NCBI GenBank assembly: GCA_965230535.1
Contig: OZ246009.1
Location: forward strand, 1,302,001-1,366,000
Reading direction: 5' to 3'
DNA length: 64,000 nt
Origin: JAUILH01 sp965230535
GTDB lineage: Bacteria; Bacteroidota; Bacteroidia; Flavobacteriales_D; JAUILH01
Made by a program: the position numbers and the translations under genes. Under the pieces are notes generated by a model. That model saw only the letters and a program-made list of their open reading frames with translations. It ran no database searches and had not been told where the DNA came from. Of this stretch, positions 1-10,324 are shown piece after piece (positions within the stretch are counted from its first letter, which is position 1; every line of letters begins with the position of its first letter).

Positions 1-1
1 C

Positions 2-3000
2 AACCGTTTGAAAAGATTGATCGAGATCAAAGCACCGGAAGTGATTCTTAGAAATGAGAAACGTATGCTTCAGGAAGCTGTTGATTCTTTATTCGATAAC
101 TCAAGAAAATCAAGTGCTGTTAAGACAGAATCTAACAGACCATTGAAGTCACTTTCAGATTCATTGAAAGGTAAGCAAGGTCGTTTCCGTCAGAACTTAC
201 TTGGTAAGCGTGTTGATTATTCTGCACGTTCGGTAATTGTTGTAGGACCACACTTGAAATTACATGAATGTGGTTTACCTAAAAACATGGCTGCTGAGCT
301 GTTCAAGCCATTCATCATCCGTAAGATGATTGAAAGAGGTATTGTTAAAACAGTGAAATCAGCAAAGAAAATTGTTGATAGAAAAGAGCCGGTTGTTTGG
401 GACATTCTTGAAAACGTATTGAAAGGACACCCTGTACTACTTAACCGTGCACCAACTCTGCATAGATTAGGTATTCAGGCTTTCCAACCAAAATTAATCG
501 AAGGAAAAGCGATTCAACTTCACCCACTTGTTTGTACTGCATTTAACGCGGATTTCGATGGGGATCAGATGGCGGTTCACTTACCATTAGGTAATGCAGC
601 CGTATTGGAAGCTCAATTATTGATGTTGGCTTCTCATAACATTTTGAACCCTGCGAATGGTGCTCCAATTGCCGTACCTTCTCAGGATATGGTTCTTGGT
701 CTTTATTACATTACTAAGAGCAAGAGAAGTAACAAAGAGGAGACTGTGAATGGGGAGGACATGACTTTCTACTCTCCGGAAGAAGTGATCATCGCCTACA
801 ACGAGAAGAAACTAGATCTTCATGCGAACATTAAAGTGAGAACTCACGATATTGATGAAGAAGGAAATGAAGTATTGAAATTGATCGAAACCACTTGTGG
901 TAGAGTGTTGTTTAACCAACATGTACCTAAAGGAGCTGGATACATCAATGAAGTTTTAACGAAGAAAGCACTAAGAGGTATCATCGCAGATGTGATGAAA
1001 AAGACAGGTATGTCTACATGTGCTAAGTTCCTTGATGATATCAAAGGACTTGGATTCTACATGGCCTTCAAAGGTGGGCTGTCGTTTAACCTGGATGACG
1101 TAATCATTCCAAAGGAAAAAGAAACTTTGATTGAAAAAGCGACTACAGAAGTTGATGAGGTGGTGATGAACTACAACATGGGATTGATCACTAACAACGA
1201 ACGTTATAACCAGATCATTGATATTTGGACACATACTAACTCCAGATTGACACACACATTGATGGAGAAATTGAAGTCTGACAGACAAGGTTTCAACTCT
1301 ATTTATATGATGATGGACTCAGGAGCAAGGGGCTCTAAAGAGCAGATTCGTCAGCTGTCCGGAATGAGGGGATTGATGGCAAAACCACAGAAATCTGGTG
1401 CCACTTCTCAGGAAATTATTGAAAACCCGATTCTATCTAACTTTAAAGAAGGTCTTTCCATCCTTGAGTACTTTATTTCTACTCACGGTGCCCGTAAAGG
1501 TCTTGCGGATACAGCCCTTAAAACGGCAGATGCCGGTTACCTTACAAGACGTTTGGTAGATGTTGCTCAGGATGTGGTTGTAAGAGATGAAGATTGTGGA
1601 ACCCTAAGAGGTTTAACAGTGTCTGCTCTTAAGAACGATAATGACGTTATTGAGCCATTGTTTGATAGAATTCTAGGTAGATATACCGTACATGATGTAT
1701 ACCACCCTGAAACTGGTGAAGTATTGATTGGTGCTTCTGAACATGTAACTGAAGAAATTGCTCATGCAATTGAAGATGCAGGTATCGAGGAAGTAGAAGT
1801 AAGATCGGTACTGACTTGTGAAACCAGAAGAGGTGTTTGTGTGAAATGTTATGGTAGAAACTTATCTACTAACCGTCCGGTTCAAATCGGTGAAGCTGTT
1901 GGTGTAATTGCTGCACAGTCGATCGGGGAACCAGGAACACAGTTAACACTAAGAACCTTCCACGTTGGTGGTACGGCCTCTAACATTGCTGATGAAAACG
2001 ATTTGAAAGCAAAAGCAGCTGGTAAAATCGAGATCGAAGAGTTAAGAACGGTTAGCAAGAAATTGGAAGATGGTACTGAAGTTGAAGTGGTGATCGGAAG
2101 ATCTGCTGAAATGAAAATCATTGACGCTAAAACTGGTATTGCTGCGGCAACAGGTAACATCCCTTACGGTTCTCACCTTAAAGTGAAGAATGGTGCTAAG
2201 TTGAAGAAAGGTGATGTGATCTGTACATGGGATCCATATAACGCCGTGATTCTATCTGAAACTGCTGGTAAGATTGACTTCTCTAATATTGAAGAAGGTG
2301 TAACTTACCGTGAAGAAGTGGATGAGCAAACCGGATTTACTGAAAAAGTAATTACTGAAACAAGAGATAAAAAGAAGATTCCTACCATTCACGTGATGGA
2401 CGCAAAAGGTAAAGAAGAGTTGAAAAACTACAACCTACCGGTAAGTGCACACATCATTGTAAACACAGGTGATAAAATTGAAGCTGGTGATGTATTGGCT
2501 AAGATTCCACGTGTGGCTGGTAAAACAGGGGATATTACAGGTGGTCTTCCAAGGGTAACCGAGCTATTTGAAGCGCGTAACCCTTCTAACCCGGCTGTAG
2601 TGTCAGAGATTGATGGTATCGCATCATTCGGTAAAATTAAGCGTGGTAATCGTGAGGTAATCATAGAATCAAGAACCGGTGAAGTGAAGAAATACCTTTG
2701 TTCTTTGGCTAAGCACATCCTTGTTCAGGAAAATGATTTCGTAAAAGCAGGTGTACCGTTATCAGATGGTGCCATTACGCCAAAAGATATTTTGAATATC
2801 AAAGGGCCAACTGCCGTTCAGGAATACTTAGTGAATGAGGTACAGGAAGTTTACCGTCTACAGGGTGTGAAGATTAACGATAAGCACTTTGAAGTAATCG
2901 TTCGTCAGATGATGAGAAAGGTAGAAATCCTTGATCCGGGAGACACTATGATGCTTGAGAAGAAAGCCGTTAACAAGTTTGATTTCATGGAAGCAAATGA

Positions 3001-3430
3001 CGCTATCTGGGGAATGAAAGTTGTTGAAGATGCTGGTGAGTCTGAAAACTTAAAAGCTGGTCAGATTATTTCTGCAAGAAAGCTTAGAGACGAAAACTCA
3101 CAACTAAGAAGAATGGATAAGAATCAGGTAACTGCAAGAGAAGCAATTCCTGCAACTTCTAAACCATTACTTCAAGGGATTACAAAAGCATCTCTTCAAA
3201 CGGATAGCTTTATCTCAGCTGCTTCCTTCCAGGAAACAACTAAGGTACTGAATGAAGCTGCCGTTGGTGGTAAGACTGATGGATTACTTGGTTTGAAAGA
3301 GAACGTGATTGTAGGACACCTAATCCCAGCCGGAACAGGAACAAGAAGATTCCAGAAGATGGTTGTAGGATCTCAGGAAGAATACGACGAACTCGTAGGC
3401 AAGCAAGAAGAAGCCTCAGTTGAAGAATAA
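2..3430 (+). CDS. rpoC: DNA-directed RNA polymerase subunit beta' (5' end outside the window)
   Basis: Largest catalytic subunit of RNA polymerase. The frame is open from base 2 and the first residues (NRLKRLIEIKAPE) already lie inside the protein, so the start is upstream of the window. The active-site loop that binds the catalytic Mg ions is visible as NADFDGDQMAVH (around 550-585). Downstream are the trigger-loop/bridge-helix region (GLADTALKTADAGYLTRRLVD), the second zinc site (CETRRGVCVKCYGRN) and the AAQSIGEPGTQLTLRTFH block. About 1142 codons remain of a protein normally near 1400. A strong terminator follows the stop. The assignment is secure. Confidence 0.99.
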   Translation, partial: NRLKRLIEIKAPEVILRNEKRMLQEAVDSLFDNSRKSSAVKTESNRPLKSLSDSLKGKQGRFRQNLLGKRVDYSARSVIVVGPHLKLHECGLPKNMAAELFKPFIIRKMIERGIVKTVKSAKKIVDRKEPVVWDILENVLKGHPVLLNRAPTLHRLGIQAFQPKLIEGKAIQLHPLVCTAFNADFDGDQMAVHLPLGNAAVLEAQLLMLASHNILNPANGAPIAVPSQDMVLGLYYITKSKRSNKEETVNGEDMTFYSPEEVIIAYNEKKLDLHANIKVRTHDIDEEGNEVLKLIETTCGRVLFNQHVPKGAGYINEVLTKKALRGIIADVMKKTGMSTCAKFLDDIKGLGFYMAFKGGLSFNLDDVIIPKEKETLIEKATTEVDEVVMNYNMGLITNNERYNQIIDIWTHTNSRLTHTLMEKLKSDRQGFNSIYMMMDSGARGSKEQIRQLSGMRGLMAKPQKSGATSQEIIENPILSNFKEGLSILEYFISTHGARKGLADTALKTADAGYLTRRLVDVAQDVVVRDEDCGTLRGLTVSALKNDNDVIEPLFDRILGRYTVHDVYHPETGEVLIGASEHVTEEIAHAIEDAGIEEVEVRSVLTCETRRGVCVKCYGRNLSTNRPVQIGEAVGVIAAQSIGEPGTQLTLRTFHVGGTASNIADENDLKAKAAGKIEIEELRTVSKKLEDGTEVEVVIGRSAEMKIIDAKTGIAAATGNIPYGSHLKVKNGAKLKKGDVICTWDPYNAVILSETAGKIDFSNIEEGVTYREEVDEQTGFTEKVITETRDKKKIPTIHVMDAKGKEELKNYNLPVSAHIIVNTGDKIEAGDVLAKIPRVAGKTGDITGGLPRVTELFEARNPSNPAVVSEIDGIASFGKIKRGNREVIIESRTGEVKKYLCSLAKHILVQENDFVKAGVPLSDGAITPKDILNIKGPTAVQEYLVNEVQEVYRLQGVKINDKHFEVIVRQMMRKVEILDPGDTMMLEKKAVNKFDFMEANDAIWGMKVVEDAGESENLKAGQIISARKLRDENSQLRRMDKNQVTAREAIPATSKPLLQGITKASLQTDSFISAASFQETTKVLNEAAVGGKTDGLLGLKENVIVGHLIPAGTGTRRFQKMVVGSQEEYDELVGKQEEASVEE

Positions 3431-3445
3431 AATAATGTAAAATCG

Positions 3446-3483
3446 AAAACCCTGACATTCACTGAATCGTCAGGGTTTTTTTT
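3446..3483 (+). terminator. Rho-independent terminator after rpoC
   Basis: The arms AAAACCCTGAC (3446-3456) and GTCAGGGTTTTT (3469-3480) pair perfectly around a 12-nt loop, followed directly by a T run. It starts 16 nt after the rpoC stop and should end the rpoBC transcript. The A-rich left flank makes it possibly bidirectional. Confidence 0.93.
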
Positions 3484-3563
3484 GTGCCTATGCTGACCTA
3501 GCTCTGCCAACGCTATACAAAGGAGATGAGCTTCAGCACAAGCATTGTCTAAACGAAAACGAT

Positions 3564-3881
3564 ATGTCAGATCAACACGAAAACAACAACCAGCTTAACA
3601 TTGAATTGAGCGAAGAAGTAGCAGAAGGTATTTATAGCAATCTGGCTGTGATTACACACTCTAGCTCAGAATTTGTAGTGGATTTCATTAAAGTGATGCC
3701 AGGTGTGCCTAAAGCAAAGGTGAAATCAAGAATTTTTTTAACACCTCAACATGCTAAGAGATTGGCTCATGCTTTAAACGAAAACCTCAATAAGTTTGAA
3801 AGCATGCATGGTCCAATTAAGGATTCGGACCCGTCAGGAGGCATTCCATTAAACTTTGGTGGTCCAACTACACAGGCTTAA
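3564..3881 (+). CDS. DUF3467 family protein
   Basis: Small acidic cytoplasmic protein of 105 aa. It matches the DUF3467 pattern: an N-terminal strand pair (LNIELSEEVAEGIYSNLAVITHS), then EFVVDFIKVMPG and a helix rich in basic residues (TPQHAKRLAHALNENL). DUF3467 genes directly downstream of rpoC are common in Bacteroidota, which agrees with the position here; the molecular role is not known. It is separated from rpoC by a terminator and so is probably transcribed from its own promoter in 3484-3563. Confidence 0.9.
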   Translation: MSDQHENNNQLNIELSEEVAEGIYSNLAVITHSSSEFVVDFIKVMPGVPKAKVKSRIFLTPQHAKRLAHALNENLNKFESMHGPIKDSDPSGGIPLNFGGPTTQA

Positions 3882-3941
3882 ATTCAAAAAAACTATATTT
3901 GAAAGGAGGAAACTACTTAAACCTACCTAAAAAAAGAGCCA

Positions 3942-6062
3942 GTGGTAAAAAAGAAGTTTAAGATCAATAAGAAAAAAGAACAGAAAGAACCAATCAAACC
4001 TCAGGAGGAATCTTTGGATGAAAAAGAAGAGAACTCCAAACTTTCAGCGAAACGTGTTCTAATCATTTTTAAACTGGCTTATATCCTTATTTTGGGGATT
4101 GTATTTCAGACCAACTATGATAAGGTGTATGATGACAAAATCTCCATGGGAGGGGATAACATTGTATACTACTCTCTTGGAAAAGCTTTGGCAGAAGGTA
4201 AGGGATATGTCAACGCCCATTTGGCAGGAGAGCCCATCATGACCGGTTATCCGCCCATGTATCCATACATGATCAGTAAGATAATTGATCCGGAAGACGA
4301 CCCTCTAAGTAATATTGAAACTGTCAAGAAGTTCAATGGACTACTCTTCTTCCTGGCGGTAGTATTGCTATTTCTCACCTTTACAAGGGTGGCGGAGAAC
4401 GTACATATCGCTTTTGCCGTCTCCATCTTATGTTTGTTTAACGCTGTACTATTGGAGTATTCATTCATAGCAATGAGTGAGATACCTTTTATGTTCTATA
4501 CGGCCTTATGCCTGTACTTTTGTACTAAAATTGATTTCAAAAAAGTGCCATATAAATCAGGGTATTTTTGGGCCACCTTGATTGCCTTACTGGCCACCTA
4601 CTATACAAGAGCATTAGGGGTCGCTGTGTTTGGAGGGATATTCTTGTCATTCCTGTTCCAGAAAAAATGGTGGTATGTGGTAGGCATCACTGCGGGCTTT
4701 GTTCTAGGAATTATGCCGTGGCAAAATTACGTTTCTTCCAATGGAGGTAGTTTTTACGTCAAGCAGTTAATGGCCAAAAATCCATATAGAATGGAAGAAG
4801 GCAACATGAGTGGTTTTGGAGATTGGAGTGGTCGGTTTTTCGAAAATCTGGAAAGATATGTAGGCAGGGAAATTCCTTACGCCGTCTATGGAGAAAAGTT
4901 TATGAAATACGTGGATCCGAAAACAGGGGATCCAACGCCTATTCAAAACTCCGAAATGATGCTGGGGCTGTTCGTAATTGGTCTGGCACTATTTGGTGTG
5001 TTCAAACTTCCTAAACATAGGTGGCTAATTTTTGGGATTGTCCTTGGAACCATGTCAGTGGTTATGCTTTGGCCTGAAGTATGGTTTGGCCCAAGGTTTA
5101 TCATCCCAATGATTCCAATTATTACATTCCTGTTTATTTTCGGTTTGTATAAACTTATTGAGTTAGCGATCCAAAAGATCGCCGGTGAAAGACTCAAAAA
5201 GGTTCGACCAATAATCTTGCAGGCAGTTATCATTCTTCCTATCATATTTTATATTGGGTCTAAAATGACACCTGGTATCGATAAGTTGAATGAGGTCGCT
5301 CAACATAAGTATCATCCGAAATATTCAAATTATTTTCTCCTGGCAGAGTGGGTCAAAGTAAATACTCCAAAAGATGCCATTATATGCTGTAGAAAACCAG
5401 CCATGTTCAGTTTCTTCTCGAATAGGGCATGTCATATGTACAGGAAAAAGGAGAACAGGGAGTTAATTTTGGAAAACTTTAAAGAAATGGGCGTTGACTA
5501 TGTTGTGCTCGATGGTTTGGGGTATTCATCAACAGGATTGTATCTGCAACCGGCAATTAACAAGTACCGTTGGAAGTTCGAAAAAGCCAAGATCGTTGGA
5601 AATATCAAAAAACCAGGAGATCCCAGAAACCCACTTAACTATCTTTTTAAATTCAACCCTGAATCAGGATATACCGGCGAGTTTAATGGAGACAAAAAAG
5701 AAGGTCAGGGGAAACTCATATACTTTGATAAATCTGTTTACGAAGGTGAGTTTAAAAACAACCTAAGAGAAGGGTATGGGGTGTATACCTGGGCCAACGG
5801 AAACGTGTTTTCTGGTGATTGGAAGAAGAATTATAGAAGCGGTAAAGGAAGATTGGACCTTCCCAATGGAGACTTCTATAAAGGTATATGGATCAACGAT
5901 ACGATGAGCGGAGAATACTATTACGTGAGTCCTTCCAGAAACATTAAATCGGTTAGTTTGTGGAAGAACAATAAAGTAGTAGGTAGCCGTCAAATCACAC
6001 CCGAAGATTCAGCAAAATTTGATTTACAAGCTGTAGAACCAAAAGATACCCTGATAAAGTAA
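3942..6062 (+). CDS. Polytopic membrane protein (GT-C/PMT-like glycosyltransferase fold) with C-terminal MORN repeats
   Basis: 706 aa. A lysine/glutamate-rich cytoplasmic N-terminus (1-33) is followed by about ten hydrophobic segments between residues 35 and 445. An acidic/aromatic first periplasmic loop (SMGGDNIVYYSLGKALAEGKG) and the phrase MTGYPPMYPY resemble the GT-C/dolichyl-phosphate-mannose transferase group (PF13231-like), whose members move sugars from polyprenyl carriers. A soluble part follows, and residues 577-660 form four MORN-type repeats (YTGEFNGDKKEGQGKL, YEGEFKNNLREGYG, FSGDWKKNYRSGKG, YKGIWINDTMSGEY). The start is GTG; the frame has a stop at 3918, so no ATG is available upstream. 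A strong AAGGAGG at 3903-3909 sits unusually far (about 32 nt) from this start. The GT-C call is inferred from topology; the MORN repeats are clear. Confidence 0.72.
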   Translation: MVKKKFKINKKKEQKEPIKPQEESLDEKEENSKLSAKRVLIIFKLAYILILGIVFQTNYDKVYDDKISMGGDNIVYYSLGKALAEGKGYVNAHLAGEPIMTGYPPMYPYMISKIIDPEDDPLSNIETVKKFNGLLFFLAVVLLFLTFTRVAENVHIAFAVSILCLFNAVLLEYSFIAMSEIPFMFYTALCLYFCTKIDFKKVPYKSGYFWATLIALLATYYTRALGVAVFGGIFLSFLFQKKWWYVVGITAGFVLGIMPWQNYVSSNGGSFYVKQLMAKNPYRMEEGNMSGFGDWSGRFFENLERYVGREIPYAVYGEKFMKYVDPKTGDPTPIQNSEMMLGLFVIGLALFGVFKLPKHRWLIFGIVLGTMSVVMLWPEVWFGPRFIIPMIPIITFLFIFGLYKLIELAIQKIAGERLKKVRPIILQAVIILPIIFYIGSKMTPGIDKLNEVAQHKYHPKYSNYFLLAEWVKVNTPKDAIICCRKPAMFSFFSNRACHMYRKKENRELILENFKEMGVDYVVLDGLGYSSTGLYLQPAINKYRWKFEKAKIVGNIKKPGDPRNPLNYLFKFNPESGYTGEFNGDKKEGQGKLIYFDKSVYEGEFKNNLREGYGVYTWANGNVFSGDWKKNYRSGKGRLDLPNGDFYKGIWINDTMSGEYYYVSPSRNIKSVSLWKNNKVVGSRQITPEDSAKFDLQAVEPKDTLIK

Positions 6063-6094
6063 ATTTGGATTCCTCCGGTTCATAAATAGTTGAA

Positions 6095-8374
6095 TTATTG
6101 AATCGCTTTCCCGTTGTGGATGATGTATCCGAAATTCAGAGATAAACTCCAGGGCATCACTGCTTTTTGGTCGTAATAGTTGGCATTAAAGCTAACCGGA
6201 CCTAATGGACTGTGGTAAACAAAGCTTCCTGAGGCTAACCATGACCTCCCGTCCAAATATTCTCCCACCCTGGCTTCATCATCAGCTGTTCTTTCTATTA
6301 ACCATACTGGCTGAAACAGATATGCTCCAAATCTGGCTTCAATATTTTTAGTGATGTTGATGACCGTATTTAAACCACCCCCGGCATACTGGTAAGCTCT
6401 AAATTGGGGGAAGAAGAATGTTTTCATCTCAGGTATGGGCTCAAAGGAAGGAGCCGCCAGAAGAGAGGCCGTATAGTTCTCAAAGAATTTCTGCGTTGAG
6501 AAAACACCTTCTAAGTACAAACCAAACTTAAACCGTCCCTTGCGCTTAAAGTAATTGCGATACTTCAATTGAGCGTATACCCAGGTATGATGGTCTACAA
6601 TCGAATCCCGGTTAACATTCGTATTGCCCGGATAACTGACTTCAGTTCCTTGTACACCGGCAAATTTAAAAGACAGGTAAGTACCATAATTGGCGTATTG
6701 TTTTCTGTTGAGTGTGCTTCTTTCAAAGTGAATTTTTCCTGCAATAGGGTAGAAGTTGGTCACATCCGCTGTATCACTCGAGCTAAATTCCTCCACCTGG
6801 TAATATCTGAAATCCATATCGGCGTACAGACCTTCAAAAGATAATTTGCTCCTGTTACCTGCCGGTAAGCATACCTTGAGGCCCCCGTACTGTTCTCTGT
6901 TAACAATAAAGGAAGGTCTGCTTTCTTCAAAAAAGGTGGCAAAACTTCTGAAGTAATCCCATCTGTTCAAACTATAAAATGGTTCAATGTTAATTGGGAT
7001 TTTGGTAGGGAAATTAAAACGAATGGCACCATAAGCAGCACCATAGTACTTGCCAAAGTAACTGTTCCCGATCAACTTAATCCCATATTTCCCAAAGTGG
7101 CCATACTCTAAACCAAGATAACCGGTATTAATTGGTCGTGAAGAGAAATTTCCGCCCAATTCAAAGACAATTTCCTTTTGTTTGGTGACTTCTATTTCAA
7201 CATCATAACTGCTGTCTTCAGCGTTATAAAAAGCAGTAGGGTAGGTGAAAGCCACATTGTCATCCAGAGCAAGTTTGAAATAGTTCTTTTTGAATTCTTT
7301 TAGTGAAAGTGTTTTATTCTTTCGGTTCAATAGTTTGTTAGCGTAGATACTCTGTTTTTTATTCAAACCATTTACCCTGGTTGTCTTAAACTTTAATGGC
7401 GGGATTTGAGATTTGAATTTGGCCCTCTTTTGTGCACGCACACTACTATCTTGAGTGGGAATACCAATGGAAATGATGGAGTCGCATAAGGCCATGGCTT
7501 CCTGATAACCGCCGGCAATGGCTTTTTTGATCTTCTGAAAATCGAAGGTTCCAATTTGGTCGACCTCAGGTTCAATCATGATGCCTTTTCCTTCGGGAAC
7601 ATCAAAATTTGAGGAAGAAACAATCATATTTTTAACCTGAGAGAGCAGGTCGTCAGGAGTAGCGGGGGCATTGTTTCCCGAGACATTGCTGCCAATGATG
7701 AAATCGGGATTAAAATCTTTCATCATCACATCAATCGGAAAGTTGTTGTACAAACCACCATCAAACATAACCACTCCATCAACCACAATAGGTTTCAGAT
7801 AAAACGGGTAACTCATAGAGGCACGTACTGCCCGACTCAAAGGTCCCTTATCAAATACAATACTCGTTTTGGTATTAATGTCGGAGGCCACACACCTGAA
7901 CGGGACGAACAAATTGTCGAAATTATCCTGTGCAGAAGCCGATGGTCCGGAATACATACTGAGCATTTGGAAGTCAATGAGTGTAGGCGTGATGAAATTC
8001 GTTGGAAGGCCCTTGTTGAAAATGGAATCCTTGTTAAAGTGAAGTCGCATCCAGGAAGCGCTCATTTGAGGTTCTTTAAAATAATAGGCATATGACTCTT
8101 CTATCAGGCCATCTACCATTAATTGGAACTCTTCACTTTCTGCAATCTTCTGAATTTCATCCGGAGAGAAACCTGAGGCGTATAAACTTCCAATTAGTGC
8201 ACCTGCAGAAGTTCCGGTGATGTAATCAATTTTGATGTTTTTTTCTTCTAAAGCCTTCAAAACACCAATGTGAGCCATTCCGGTTGCTCCACCACCACTT
8301 AGTACCAAACCAACAGTTTGTGTACGCGCGGAACACCCTATTAACAGGAGTAAAGCAAGTAATAAATGTCTCAT
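6095..8374 (-). CDS. Patatin-like phospholipase with C-terminal outer-membrane barrel (PlpD/RssA type)
   Basis: 759 aa. A short leader ends in LLLLIGC, which fits a lipobox, followed at once by the patatin fold: oxyanion loop GGGATG (27-32), nucleophile elbow GTSAG with Ser56, and the DGG motif with Asp205, giving the Ser-Asp dyad of patatin lipases. The middle (about 330-400) looks like a POTRA-type domain, and the C-terminal 350 residues have the alternating aromatic strands of a BamA/Omp85-like 16-strand barrel. The same layout is known from PlpD-type autotransported phospholipases, so surface exposure of the lipase is likely. Monocistronic; divergent from the next gene. Confidence 0.9.
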   Translation of the reverse strand: MRHLLLALLLLIGCSARTQTVGLVLSGGGATGMAHIGVLKALEEKNIKIDYITGTSAGALIGSLYASGFSPDEIQKIAESEEFQLMVDGLIEESYAYYFKEPQMSASWMRLHFNKDSIFNKGLPTNFITPTLIDFQMLSMYSGPSASAQDNFDNLFVPFRCVASDINTKTSIVFDKGPLSRAVRASMSYPFYLKPIVVDGVVMFDGGLYNNFPIDVMMKDFNPDFIIGSNVSGNNAPATPDDLLSQVKNMIVSSSNFDVPEGKGIMIEPEVDQIGTFDFQKIKKAIAGGYQEAMALCDSIISIGIPTQDSSVRAQKRAKFKSQIPPLKFKTTRVNGLNKKQSIYANKLLNRKNKTLSLKEFKKNYFKLALDDNVAFTYPTAFYNAEDSSYDVEIEVTKQKEIVFELGGNFSSRPINTGYLGLEYGHFGKYGIKLIGNSYFGKYYGAAYGAIRFNFPTKIPINIEPFYSLNRWDYFRSFATFFEESRPSFIVNREQYGGLKVCLPAGNRSKLSFEGLYADMDFRYYQVEEFSSSDTADVTNFYPIAGKIHFERSTLNRKQYANYGTYLSFKFAGVQGTEVSYPGNTNVNRDSIVDHHTWVYAQLKYRNYFKRKGRFKFGLYLEGVFSTQKFFENYTASLLAAPSFEPIPEMKTFFFPQFRAYQYAGGGLNTVINITKNIEARFGAYLFQPVWLIERTADDEARVGEYLDGRSWLASGSFVYHSPLGPVSFNANYYDQKAVMPWSLSLNFGYIIHNGKAIQ

Positions 8375-8456
8375 TTTCTTAATAAGCAGTAATTCAACAC
8401 ATGCTATTAACGTTAGAAAGAATATTTAGTTATATTTAATAATAGATTATTTATAG

Positions 8457-10322
8457 ATGTTTCGGATTTTTATTGTTTTCCTACTCGCCACAGTGGCCAA
8501 TACAGCCCTCAATGCACAGAATATTCTGTCATTTATTCCGAAATCATCTAAAAGTATTACCGTAGTTAAAGGCAACCGGATTGACGAAATTTATCAGCTC
8601 AATCAAATCATCAAACAAGAAACTTATCAGGACTTTGAAGAGAATTTCGAGGAAAACTCTGAAGAGACATGGTATGGTTTAAATGTCATTTCAAGATACA
8701 ATGGTGCTCAAATGGGGGTCAATAATCTCACTAAATACTATACTTTCAAAGAAAGCAATGATTCGTTGAGAATTTATGCTTCTGTATTTGAAGTGAGCTC
8801 GAAATCCACTCTCGAAACCTTCATAGAAGAAGCAGTTGGAGAGGATAAATGGAAGGAAAAGGCCAATTCAGGTACCTTTGAATATCTGGTGAATGATGAA
8901 AACGCCATAGCCTGGAATGGACAGTTTTTCATCTACTACAGTGGTCGCGTGATGTACGGCTATATCAATTCTCTTATGCAGGACGACAGTGACTATTATC
9001 TGGAAGAATTGTCGGAAAAGGAAAAATCTGAAAGAGACGTTCAAAGAGAAAAGATCAAAGAAGATTTGGTTAAGAAGGACCTCTTAAGGTTATTGTCACT
9101 CGATTTTGAAGACGCTATCTTGAGTAAACGCCAATTCATGGAACTGCTCAGTAAGGACTATGACTCTTTTATCTATACCAGTAGCAGTCTGACTGATCTG
9201 GGAAGTGCGCCAAGAGAGCCTTATGTGGATTATGACAGATATGGTTATGATGCTTACGATTACGAATACATTGAAGAGGAGACTGAGCCTAATTCACTTT
9301 TGACGGGGAATTATTCTTACAATTTCTGGAAGTTTGATCAGGAGCTCTTAACCAATAAGGTACATTTTGCTCTGAATCCGGATTTGTTCAAGCATTTTAA
9401 GAAAATAACCGGAGCTAAGTTCAATAAGAATTACCGCAAATATATTTCGGGCGACAACATTATGGGCTATTATTCATTGGCCTTAAACCCTAAACATACC
9501 ATGCAACTATTGAAGGATTTGTCTTTCAATTATGGCAATTATATTCCGGGGTTCAGAGGTTCTACTCAAAGAATCATGTCGCTTTTAGGAGGAATCATTG
9601 ATAAGAAGAAGGCGCTTAAAATTTTCAAAGGAGACATGCTGTTTGTTATCACAGATATGAAAGAAGTGGATGTGAGATACGAGAGTTTTGCCTACAACAA
9701 GGAAGACCATGTAAGGGAGAAAATTATCAAGACTAAGAAGGAAAAACGTCCCGAATTCATCTTTATGACCTCATCCGGTTATCACGAGTTTGTCTCGAAT
9801 GCACTGGATATGCTGGAAAAGGAGAGACGTCTGGTTAAAATGGGAGACTACTACAGACTCATTCAAAAGAAAAACAGATATAGTGAAAATGTTAAGGATG
9901 GTTCCGTAGATACTTATCTGGCTTTTGTAGATGGAATTCTGATTGTTACGAATAATGAGAGCACTGTTACGGACTATTTGCAAAAGGGATATCCTGAAGC
10001 CGCTCAATTGAGTAAAGAAAAGTTTGCAGACATGGTGGACGATAATCTCAACGTTTTCTGGGACATTGAAGGCGCAAATGGGTTTAGCGATTCGGACGAC
10101 ATGGAAGGAATTCCCCAGTTTACACGTGGATTTTTGTCAACGCACGATGACATGTTTGGCAAGTATGAAGAAAACGGGATGGATTTGATCGACAATACGG
10201 CCATTTTAAATGGAACTTATGAATTGAAAAAAGAGGACAGAGAACTGAGCACACTTCATTTGTTGGATATGCTCACAGGTTTAACCGAGAGTCCTGATGT
10301 ATTTTTAGGAGATAAGTATTGA
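8457..10322 (+). CDS. Exported protein of unknown function
   Basis: 621 aa with a signal peptide (hydrophobic to about residue 19, then NAQ). The mature part has many charged residues, an acidic, tyrosine-rich segment near 255-280 (YVDYDRYGYDAYDYEY), and no motif that I can tie to an enzyme. Phrases such as FVDGILIVTNN and the length recall the DUF4836-type exported proteins of Bacteroidota, but this is only a resemblance. Its stop TGA (10320-10322) lies just before the next gene, which is of similar build, so the two form one transcription unit and may be distant relatives. Confidence 0.6.
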   Translation: MFRIFIVFLLATVANTALNAQNILSFIPKSSKSITVVKGNRIDEIYQLNQIIKQETYQDFEENFEENSEETWYGLNVISRYNGAQMGVNNLTKYYTFKESNDSLRIYASVFEVSSKSTLETFIEEAVGEDKWKEKANSGTFEYLVNDENAIAWNGQFFIYYSGRVMYGYINSLMQDDSDYYLEELSEKEKSERDVQREKIKEDLVKKDLLRLLSLDFEDAILSKRQFMELLSKDYDSFIYTSSSLTDLGSAPREPYVDYDRYGYDAYDYEYIEEETEPNSLLTGNYSYNFWKFDQELLTNKVHFALNPDLFKHFKKITGAKFNKNYRKYISGDNIMGYYSLALNPKHTMQLLKDLSFNYGNYIPGFRGSTQRIMSLLGGIIDKKKALKIFKGDMLFVITDMKEVDVRYESFAYNKEDHVREKIIKTKKEKRPEFIFMTSSGYHEFVSNALDMLEKERRLVKMGDYYRLIQKKNRYSENVKDGSVDTYLAFVDGILIVTNNESTVTDYLQKGYPEAAQLSKEKFADMVDDNLNVFWDIEGANGFSDSDDMEGIPQFTRGFLSTHDDMFGKYEENGMDLIDNTAILNGTYELKKEDRELSTLHLLDMLTGLTESPDVFLGDKY

Positions 10323-10324
10323 AT

